NCBI RefSeq assembly: GCF_002563775.1
Contig: NZ_PDJO01000001.1
Span: forward strand, 2,056,001-2,120,000
Length of the DNA stretch: 64,000 nucleotides
Direction: 5' to 3'
Source: Thioclava sp. ES.031
Lineage (GTDB): Bacteria > Pseudomonadota > Alphaproteobacteria > Rhodobacterales > Rhodobacteraceae
The notes under the pieces: generated by a model
What the model saw: the letters and a program-made list of their open reading frames with translations, nothing else
Databases searched by the model: none
What the model was told of the DNA's origin: nothing
Translations under genes and position numbers: made by a program
Shown: piece after piece, positions 57,732-64,000 of the stretch
Layout of the letters: every line of letters begins with the position of its first letter
How positions within the stretch are numbered: the stretch's first letter is position 1

Positions 57732-58877
57732 ATGACTGCTCCGTTGATCTCGATCGTGATGGCGAACTACCGGGGTGCGGCCTATCTGGATCGCGCCATC
57801 GCCTCCGTATTGGCACAGGATCATACGCATCTCGAACTGCTGCTGATCGACGATGCCTCGAGCGATGGCTCCGCCGAGATCGCCCGCGACTGGGCCGCCC
57901 GCGACGGGCGGCTGCGCTTTCACGAAATGCCACGCAACGGGGGGGCGGCTGCGGCGCGCAATCAGGCGCTGGACATGGCGCAGGGCGAATGGGTCGCGAT
58001 CGTCGACAGCGACGATCTGATCCATCCGCAGCGCCTTTCGCGGCTGCTGGCCGCGGCGACCCGGCTCGATGCGCAGATGGTCGCGGATGACATGGTGTTC
58101 TTTTCCGAAACGCCGAATGCCGCCGGGCGCACGCTGTTGCAGCCCTTGCAGCTGACCTGCCCGCGCGAGGTCACCGCGCGCGACATGCTGGCCTCCGACG
58201 ATCCGGCCAAGCCCTTGCCGCCACTGGGCTATCTCAAACCGCTTATCGCGCGGAAAACCATAGGTAATCTGCGCTACGACACCAGCCTCTCGATCTCCGA
58301 GGATCTGGATTTCTACCTGCGCCTGCTGATCGGCGGCGCGCGTCTCATGGCGCTGCCAGACCCGATGTATCTCTATCGCAGGCATTCGGCCTCGCTGTCT
58401 TACCGGCTGTCCTGCAAGGCGCTCGAAGCGATGCTCGATGCGCAGGCGCGGCTGAGCCCGCGCTGCCCGCCGTCGCTCTCGGAAGCGCTCGAGACCCGCA
58501 GGCGGGCGTTGGAGCATATGCTGCGTTATCAGCGGCTGGTCGATGACCTGAAAGCGCATCGCTGGGGCCCGGCGACGATACGTCTGGCGCGGGCTCCGGG
58601 GTTGTTCGGCAATCTCGTGGAAAGCCTGCGGGCGCGACGTCGCGCAAAGGCTCCGCAGGCCAAGCCGCGAGATGCGCGGGACCTGAGCCTTGGCGTGACC
58701 GGAAAAGGCGCGCAACTGGTGGTGCCCGAACCGCCCCCCGCAGGCGCGTGCTGGCCCGCGCCTCCCGCCGATCCGGCCGCCGAGATATCGGCGCTGATGG
58801 CGCGTCACAAGCTGCACGTCGACCCGCAGGATGCTGCAGGTGCATGGTTCGGCTGGATTGCCTCCGGTCAGGTCTGA
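57732..58877 (+). CDS. Family 2 glycosyltransferase, ExoO-like
   Basis: 381 residues from ATG 57732; the ribosome-binding site is weak. GT2 features are LISIVMANYRGAAYLDRAIAS, LLIDDASSDGSAEIA, VAIVDSDDLIHPQRL (metal-binding DSDD) and SISEDLDFYLRL (acceptor base). The extra C-terminal about 90 residues are basic and Pro/Ala-rich. It shares the C-terminal EDxDxYLRL arrangement with the glycosyltransferase at 62659, so the two may be paralogues. Confidence 0.78.
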   Translation: MTAPLISIVMANYRGAAYLDRAIASVLAQDHTHLELLLIDDASSDGSAEIARDWAARDGRLRFHEMPRNGGAAAARNQALDMAQGEWVAIVDSDDLIHPQRLSRLLAAATRLDAQMVADDMVFFSETPNAAGRTLLQPLQLTCPREVTARDMLASDDPAKPLPPLGYLKPLIARKTIGNLRYDTSLSISEDLDFYLRLLIGGARLMALPDPMYLYRRHSASLSYRLSCKALEAMLDAQARLSPRCPPSLSEALETRRRALEHMLRYQRLVDDLKAHRWGPATIRLARAPGLFGNLVESLRARRRAKAPQAKPRDARDLSLGVTGKGAQLVVPEPPPAGACWPAPPADPAAEISALMARHKLHVDPQDAAGAWFGWIASGQV

Positions 58878-59059
58878 GCCAGCCGTTCTGCACCTGCATT
58901 ATACGCAATTTCCACAAAATCGCCGCGTGGTTGGGCAGTTAGCGCGCAAAACCGCGCCCGACCGGCCCTCCGGGGCGTTGCCGCTTGCAGGAATCGCCAC
59001 CGACCTCTCACGCTTTGCCTATGCGAAACGGCGCAGCGACACGAACGGGGAGACACGGG

Positions 59060-59956
59060 ATGCTGAAGGAACCGGTTGGCTTCATTACCATGGCCTTCGG
59101 CGCGCAGCGCTATCTCGATCAGGCCGATGCGCTGGCGCGGTCCCTGCGACGCCACATGCCGGGCCATCCGATCTGCCTTGTGACCGATCAGGTGCGCATG
59201 ACCGACCTCTACGACACGCAGATCGGGATCGAGCGGCTCGATATGCCCGGCACGCTGCTCAAGACGATGCTCTACGATTACTCGCCCTATGCCGAGACCC
59301 TGTTCATCGACAGCGACTGCATCGCGGTGCGCCCGTTCCACGACCATATCGCGGCGATGCAGGACTGGGATTTCACCCCGGTCTGCGACACCTATCTCAA
59401 GCGCGGCGATCAGGATCTGTGGCTGGAAGATGTGGGGGCAGCCCTCGATAAGCTCGGCGGCGAGGTCTTTCCGAAATACAATGGCGGGGTCTATTTCTTC
59501 CGCAAAAGCCCCCATGCCGCAGAGGTCTTCTCTCGCGCGCGGCTGCTGCTGGAACGCCAGCAGGAACTGGGCATTCTCGATTTCGACAAGGCCGGTCCGG
59601 GCGAGGAGACGCTGATCGGTCTGGCACTGGTCGAGATGGGCGCGACCGATCTCTACAATGACGCGGCGGGGCTGATGCGCACGCCGCTGAACTCCACCGG
59701 CGAGATCGAGATCGACCCGATCCGTGGCCGGTCGCATTTCGTGAAAGAGGGCCGCGACGTCTCGCCCGCGATCGTCCATTTCTGCGGCGATTACGCGGCC
59801 CATCCGACCTACACGATCGCGCGCCGGATGCTGGAACGCGGTGCGCCGCTCAAGCCTCTGGAAGGCAAGGCGATCCATGCGGGCTGGAAGTTCGACAAGC
59901 TGCGGGCGCGGGTGCGCGGCAAGCTGCAGTCGATGGGGCGGCCCGCCTTGTCCTGA
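59060..59956 (+). CDS. Nucleotide-sugar transferase (GT8-like fold)
   Basis: 298 residues from ATG 59060. ITMAFGAQRYLDQADALARSL opens a Rossmann-like GT-A fold, and TLFIDSDCIAVRPF carries a DxD-type metal site. FPKYNGGVYFF and HFCGDYAAHPTYTIARRML follow. It resembles GT8-like putative transferases; donor and acceptor are unknown. Its position among exo genes argues for adding a sugar to the exopolysaccharide. Confidence 0.7.
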   Translation: MLKEPVGFITMAFGAQRYLDQADALARSLRRHMPGHPICLVTDQVRMTDLYDTQIGIERLDMPGTLLKTMLYDYSPYAETLFIDSDCIAVRPFHDHIAAMQDWDFTPVCDTYLKRGDQDLWLEDVGAALDKLGGEVFPKYNGGVYFFRKSPHAAEVFSRARLLLERQQELGILDFDKAGPGEETLIGLALVEMGATDLYNDAAGLMRTPLNSTGEIEIDPIRGRSHFVKEGRDVSPAIVHFCGDYAAHPTYTIARRMLERGAPLKPLEGKAIHAGWKFDKLRARVRGKLQSMGRPALS

Positions 59957-59959
59957 CCC

Positions 59960-60880
59960 TCAGGAGGAGGCCTGCGCCCAACCCATCAGCTGCGCGCCTG
60001 CAAGGGCCGCCTCTGAAGAAATCCCGGTCGCCTGCGCCATCCGCGCGATCCGCGCAGGATTGGTCGAGGAAAACAGTACCGCGCGCATCCCTTCGATCCC
60101 CGCCGCATGCGCCATCAGCCGTGCGCCCAGATCGGGCGCATCCGGGTCGATGCCGAGCGCGACGGCCTTCTCCCGCGCAGGGCCCGGCTGCGAAAGCCGC
60201 GCTTCGAGCGCCCCGACCCCGCGCCCGATGAGCGAATGGGCGACCGTCTGCGCGCCCGTCGGGCAGGCGAAATCACCGACCGGATTTTCCCAACCTTGGG
60301 CGGGCATCTGATAAACGCTGTAAGGCAAACCCGCCCCCTGCCCTGCAATCGCGCGGCTTGTCTCGAATTGCGTCGCGGTGCCGAGCTCGCGCACCTTTCC
60401 CGCCGCGACGAGCTCTTGCAAAACCTCCAGCACGGCAGGGTCATTTGCGACTTCAGACGTGCATTCGTGCAAAGTCAGAAGATCGAGCTGGTCCGTCCGC
60501 AGCGCGCGCAGGCTCGCCTCGACGCTGGCGCGGATCTGCTCCGGGCCGAACTGCCCGAAACGCGGGCTGCGCGGTGCAGGCGGCGGCACGATCCGCGCGC
60601 CCCCGGGCACCCGTCCCGCCAGATGGGCGAGCTTGCCGTGAACGCGGAAGCCAAGTGTGATCCGCGACGGTGCGATACCCACCTTGCTCGACAAGAAGAC
60701 CTGATCTCGCCGCCCCGCGATCGCCTCGCCCACGATCGCTTCCGCCGCGCCATGCCCGTAGAGCGGCGCGGTGTCGATCCAGGTGATCCCGGCCTCCAGC
60801 GCCGCCCGCAGCAGCGCGACCGCATCCTCGCGTCCTTTTCCTGCGTAAAGATGCGCTGTTCCGAAGCCGATCCTGCCCAC
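59960..60880 (-). CDS. Aldo/keto reductase
   Basis: 306-residue NADPH-dependent reductase. The catalytic tetrad is visible: Asp and Tyr in DTAPLYGHGAAE, Lys in FLSSKVGI, His in LLTLHECTS. The cofactor-binding C-terminus has FSSTNPARIARM. Its stop lies three bases from that of the preceding glycosyltransferase on the other strand. With the GMC oxidoreductase it suggests a redox modification of a sugar in the polysaccharide; this is inference from position. Confidence 0.85.
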   Translation of the reverse strand: MGRIGFGTAHLYAGKGREDAVALLRAALEAGITWIDTAPLYGHGAAEAIVGEAIAGRRDQVFLSSKVGIAPSRITLGFRVHGKLAHLAGRVPGGARIVPPPAPRSPRFGQFGPEQIRASVEASLRALRTDQLDLLTLHECTSEVANDPAVLEVLQELVAAGKVRELGTATQFETSRAIAGQGAGLPYSVYQMPAQGWENPVGDFACPTGAQTVAHSLIGRGVGALEARLSQPGPAREKAVALGIDPDAPDLGARLMAHAAGIEGMRAVLFSSTNPARIARMAQATGISSEAALAGAQLMGWAQASS

Positions 60881-60998
60881 CGATTACCTCGTTTGCGAAA
60901 ACCCCAGGGCCTTTGCGCGCGATTGCTTGCGCGGCGGCCCGTCTGTTTCGAGACTTGCGAATGTGGGGAAGAAAACCAAGCAAAACGGGGGGCTCGGG

Positions 60999-62642
60999 AT
61001 GCTTGATGCTGCAATTGCAAAAACAAACCTCGAAACTGTCGAACGACGCGGCGCTTTTGATGCGATTATAGTCGGCGCCGGAGCGGCGGGCGGTCTGGCG
61101 GCGGCGCTGCTTTGCGAGGCCGGGATGAAGGTTCTGGTGCTCGATGCGGGTTATCGCCCGTCGCTGGCGGAAGCGCCGATGCGCACGCTGGTCTCGGCGG
61201 CAATGCGGCGGATCGCGACCCCGCGCATGGCGCGGCTGCTGCCCTACCGGGTGATGAAACGCGGCGAGGGCTTCCTGCGCGATCTGGGCCGCCGTCGGCA
61301 GCCGGTGCAGACCCAATGCTACGCCTGGCCCACCGCGCCCGATCTGTTCGTCGACGATCTGGATAATCCTTACGAGACCGCGCCCGATGCGCCCTTCAAC
61401 TGGATCCGGGTGCGCGCGCTTGGCGGGCGGATGGTCGTGCCGGTGCATGGGCGGCAATACCTGCGCCACGGGCCCGCCGATTTCGCCCCGATCGACGGGG
61501 CCTCGCCCAACTGGCCCTTCGCGCCCGATGCGCTGACGCCGTGGTACGAGATGGTCGAGCGGCGTTTGGGGCTCTCGGGCGGGCGCGAAAACACGCCCTT
61601 CGTCCCCGACAGCCTTCTGGCCGAGGAACGCCAGCCCGACGCGGCGGAGGCCGATGTGATGGCGCTTCTCGACGAGGCCTATCCCGGCGTGACGACGATG
61701 CTCGGGCGTTATGCGCCGCCGATGCCCGCGCTGGATCAGGCGGCGGCGACCGGCAACCTGTGGTGTCGCAGCGGCGCGGTGGTCAGCCATGTCGAGGTGG
61801 ATGCCTCGGGCCGCGCTCGCTCGGTCAGTTTCTACGACCGCGAAAGCCGCTCGCGGCAGACGATCAGCGCGCCACATATCCTGCTCGCCGCCTCGACGGT
61901 GGAGAGCACGCGCATCCTGCTGGCCTCGCAGACCGAGAGACCCGGCGGGATCGGCGCGGCCTCGGGCGCGCTCGGACGCTATCTGATGGATCACGTCTCG
62001 ATCAAGGCGGAGGGGATCGGCCATGCGATCGGTCCGGGCGAACCTGCCGACATGGAGGTCGGGCGCTGCCTCTACCTGCCCCATTTCGAGCGGCGCGATG
62101 CCCCGGACAGCCTCCTCGATCGCGGCTATGGCGTGCGCCTTTACCGGACGCCCGGCCACGGCGATATCTCCTATTTCACCGCCGTTTCGGATTCCGAGAT
62201 GCTGCCGCGTCGCGAGAACCGGATCACCCTGTCGGAGCGCAAGGACGCCTATGGCTTCGCGATCCCGCGTATCGAGGTCACCCATTCCCCCGAAGAGCTG
62301 GCCCGCGCCGCCGAGCAACGTCGGGCGGTGCTGGAACTCGCGGAAATCCTCGGCGTGCGTCTGACGAGCATATCGACGGGGCCGAGCGTTCCGGGCGCTG
62401 CGATCCACGAATGCGGCTCTGCGCGGATGGGCACGGCACCGGAGAATTCTGTGCTCGACCCGTTCAACGAATGCTGGGACGCGCGCGGGCTGCATGTGAT
62501 CGACGGCGCGGCCTTCCCCTCCGAGGGCAACCAAAACCCGACCCTGACGATCATGGCCCTGACCGCGCGGGCCTGCGCCCGGATCGTGGGCAACTCGTCG
62601 CCCGAGGCGGATATGCCTGCCGCCGAAACCGTCACCGCCTGA
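60999..62642 (+). CDS. GMC-family FAD-dependent oxidoreductase
   Basis: 547 residues from ATG 60999. FAD-binding AIIVGAGAAGGLAAALLCEAG; GMC features GGRMVVPVHGRQYLRHGP and LLAASTVESTRILLAS; C-terminal domain with IHECGSARMG (active-site His), LHVIDGAAFPSEGNQNPTLTIMALTARA. It is soluble (no signal peptide). Substrate unknown; probably a sugar or alcohol, given the exo context. A glycosyltransferase follows 16 bases later. Confidence 0.85.
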   Translation: MLDAAIAKTNLETVERRGAFDAIIVGAGAAGGLAAALLCEAGMKVLVLDAGYRPSLAEAPMRTLVSAAMRRIATPRMARLLPYRVMKRGEGFLRDLGRRRQPVQTQCYAWPTAPDLFVDDLDNPYETAPDAPFNWIRVRALGGRMVVPVHGRQYLRHGPADFAPIDGASPNWPFAPDALTPWYEMVERRLGLSGGRENTPFVPDSLLAEERQPDAAEADVMALLDEAYPGVTTMLGRYAPPMPALDQAAATGNLWCRSGAVVSHVEVDASGRARSVSFYDRESRSRQTISAPHILLAASTVESTRILLASQTERPGGIGAASGALGRYLMDHVSIKAEGIGHAIGPGEPADMEVGRCLYLPHFERRDAPDSLLDRGYGVRLYRTPGHGDISYFTAVSDSEMLPRRENRITLSERKDAYGFAIPRIEVTHSPEELARAAEQRRAVLELAEILGVRLTSISTGPSVPGAAIHECGSARMGTAPENSVLDPFNECWDARGLHVIDGAAFPSEGNQNPTLTIMALTARACARIVGNSSPEADMPAAETVTA

Positions 62643-62658
62643 GCCCAAGGAGAGAGCG

Positions 62659-63642
62659 TTGAGCGCCGAAATTTGCGTCATCATCCCCGCCTATAACGCC
62701 GAGGCCACGATCGCGGACGCGGTGCGCTCGGCACTCGCGCAGCCCGAAGTCGCCGAGCTGCGCGTGATCGACGACGCCTCCACCGACGCCACGGCGCAGA
62801 CCGCGCAGGAGGCGGCAGCAGGCGATCCGCGCCTGACCGTGATCTCGCGAAGCCACAACATCGGCCCGGCGGCGGCGCGCAATATCGCCATTGCCGAGAG
62901 CACCGCGCCTTATCTGAGCGTGCTCGACGCCGACGACTACCTGATGCCGGGGCGTTTCGGGCGGCTCGATCTGACATCGGAGGCCGATATCGTCGCCGAC
63001 AATATCGTCTTCGTGCCCGAGGCGCGGCCCGATCTGCTGAGGCCAGAGGAGCTGCCCGCCGCGCCCAATGAGCCGCCGCGTGCGCTCGATCTGGCCGATT
63101 TCATTCGCGGCAACCTCTCGCTGCCCGGTCAGCCGCGAGGCGAGCTGGGCTTCCTGAAACCGGTGATCTCGCGCGCGTTCCTCGACCGGCACGGGCTGCG
63201 CTACAACGCGGCGCTGCGGCTCGGCGAGGATTGCGATCTGTATTTGCGGATGTTCCTCGATGGCGCGCGGTTCCGGCTGCAGCGCGATATCGGCTACGTC
63301 GCGCGGGTGCGGCGCGACAGTCTCAGCGGGCGCCACCGGGCCGAAGATCTGGGGAACCTGCTGAGCGCCGCCGAGCAACTGGCCCCGATGGTCGCACGCG
63401 ATCCGAAAGCCGCGCCGCTGTTTCGCGCCTATCTGACGGAGATCCGGGCGCGCTATCTGCTGCGCGATTTCCTCGACGTGAAACGGCGCGCCGGGCTTGC
63501 AGCGGCGCTGCGTCATTCGGCGCGGCCCTTGTCGAACCTCGGCCCGGTGCTCGGCGGGGTCGCGCGCGACAAGCTCGCGGCCCTGCGCAAGGCGGAGGCG
63601 CCGCCCCTGCCCGATCAGCGTTATCTCCTGCCGCTGGAATAG
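62659..63642 (+). CDS. Family 2 glycosyltransferase
   Basis: 327 residues from TTG 62659 with AAGGAGAG upstream. GT2 motifs ICVIIPAYNAEATIADAV, RVIDDASTDATAQ, LSVLDADDYLMPGRF and ALRLGEDCDLYLRMFLDGA. It is similar in layout to the ExoO-like protein at 57732. It is co-directional with the GMC oxidoreductase and ends before a bidirectional hairpin. Confidence 0.82.
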   Translation: MSAEICVIIPAYNAEATIADAVRSALAQPEVAELRVIDDASTDATAQTAQEAAAGDPRLTVISRSHNIGPAAARNIAIAESTAPYLSVLDADDYLMPGRFGRLDLTSEADIVADNIVFVPEARPDLLRPEELPAAPNEPPRALDLADFIRGNLSLPGQPRGELGFLKPVISRAFLDRHGLRYNAALRLGEDCDLYLRMFLDGARFRLQRDIGYVARVRRDSLSGRHRAEDLGNLLSAAEQLAPMVARDPKAAPLFRAYLTEIRARYLLRDFLDVKRRAGLAAALRHSARPLSNLGPVLGGVARDKLAALRKAEAPPLPDQRYLLPLE

Positions 63643-63645
63643 GAA

Positions 63646-63672
63646 AAAGGCGGCCCGTGATGAGCCGCCTTT
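63646..63672. terminator. Bidirectional terminator between a glycosyltransferase and the ExoF-like gene
   Basis: AAAGGCGGC (63646-63654) and GCCGCCTTT (63664-63672) form a perfect 9-bp stem with a nine-base loop. On the minus strand it is followed by further T (TTTTTCC), so it ends the ExoF-like transcript well; on the plus strand the T-run is short. Confidence 0.75.
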
Positions 63673-63694
63673 CGCGTTGGAATATCTTAGGTTT

Positions 63695-64000
63695 CTAGCC
63701 TTTGACCTGCGCCGGAAGCAGTTGGAACTCCACAATGTCGCCGGGCATCAAGGGCGCATCCATCGCCAGCACCTCGGCGTCGTTTGCGCCCTTGCGATGG
63801 ACCCGCACCTGAAGCGCATCCTCGGGCCGTTCAATCGCGGTCAGAAGCCCCACGATCCGCTCCTGCAAGACGCGCTTGCCGCGGATTTCGTCCAGATCGG
63901 CCTCGACCTGTCGCAAGGTTTCCAGCCGCGCCGCGGCCGCCCCTTCGACCGCATCCAGCCGGTCCGCTTCGGCGGACGCGATGTCCTGTCGCGCCTTCAG
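63695..64000 (-). CDS. C-terminal part of an ExoF-like polysaccharide export protein (5' end outside window)
   Basis: The frame is open from the window edge to TAG at 63697-63695 and gives 101 residues. A coiled-coil of charged and Ala residues (ARQDIASAEADRLDAVEG onward) is followed by LAMDAPLMPGDIVEFQLLP. The combination of a C-terminal coiled coil and an xPGDxVEx segment is typical of ExoF/OMA-family exporters that take exopolysaccharide across the outer membrane. In this locus the role fits, but most of the protein is not seen. Confidence 0.65.
   Translation of the reverse strand: MKARQDIASAEADRLDAVEGAAAARLETLRQVEADLDEIRGKRVLQERIVGLLTAIERPEDALQVRVHRKGANDAEVLAMDAPLMPGDIVEFQLLPAQVKG

Noticed and set aside
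60453..62684. Long minus-strand open frame opposite the GMC oxidoreductase
   Set aside because: Covers three genes on different strands and has shadow-type composition.

Overview
The window is a GC-rich stretch of an alphaproteobacterial chromosome, almost certainly Rhodobacteraceae (Roseobacter group; Thioclava or a relative would fit, but the genus is an inference). The evidence is an adjacent sciP-ctrA pair, the classical alphaproteobacterial pyrH-frr-uppS-cdsA-dxr-rseP-bamA-ompH-fabZ-lpxA-lpxI-lpxB gene order, a class I PHA synthase with a phasin, folate-type TrmFO, and a succinoglycan-like exo locus. No mobile element, CRISPR array, tRNA or rRNA was recognised. Genes are dense and many neighbours overlap by ATGA or share stop bases.

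Region by region: 1-3.7 kb holds the end of a beta-barrel-like protein, then tRNA modification genes (trmFO, gluQ), a YqaE-like peptide, hisI and a NifU/IscU-like scaffold. 3.7-4.14 kb is a self-contained unit with a 40-residue membrane protein, its terminator, and a promoter carrying two perfect GAAC-N7-GAAC boxes (the alphaproteobacterial LexA motif) plus one near-match; this is the most interesting item in the window. 4.1-9.5 kb carries recG, ligA, ctrA and sciP. 9.6-15.9 kb carries mnmA, a phasin, a ligase-associated exonuclease with an ATP-dependent DNA ligase, and phaC. A gene-free stretch at 15.9-16.36 kb contains stacked hairpins ending in a strong terminator, a candidate small RNA. 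16.4-21.4 kb carries an MFS exporter and an Lrp regulator with an aldehyde dehydrogenase and an omega-transaminase.

21.4-34.3 kb (minus strand) is the envelope superoperon: UMP kinase, ribosome recycling, undecaprenyl-PP and CDP-DAG synthesis, DXP reductoisomerase, RseP, BamA, OmpH/Skp and lipid A genes, ending in a tiny c-type cytochrome. A 57-residue membrane peptide sits between rseP and bamA. 34.4-43.8 kb has miaA, an AraC regulator, an aldehyde dehydrogenase, a TRAP transporter whose small permease is fused to an N-terminal TM2-like/coiled-coil module, and an AcoR-like GAF-Fis regulator. The aldehyde dehydrogenase and the AcoR-like gene share a long palindrome in their upstream regions, which suggests one regulon.

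43.9-49.8 kb is housekeeping: rlmE, ppx, a PhoR-like kinase without membrane segments, a gamma-carbonic-anhydrase-like protein, gmk and yicC. 49.9 kb to the end is an exopolysaccharide locus resembling succinoglycan clusters (ExoX-like, ExoP, ExoM, ExoA, ExoL, ExoK, ExoO-like, further glycosyltransferases, an aldo/keto reductase, a GMC oxidoreductase and the C-terminus of an ExoF-like exporter). Start codons were chosen from ribosome-binding sites where these are visible; functions are family-level recognition from sequence, without database searches.
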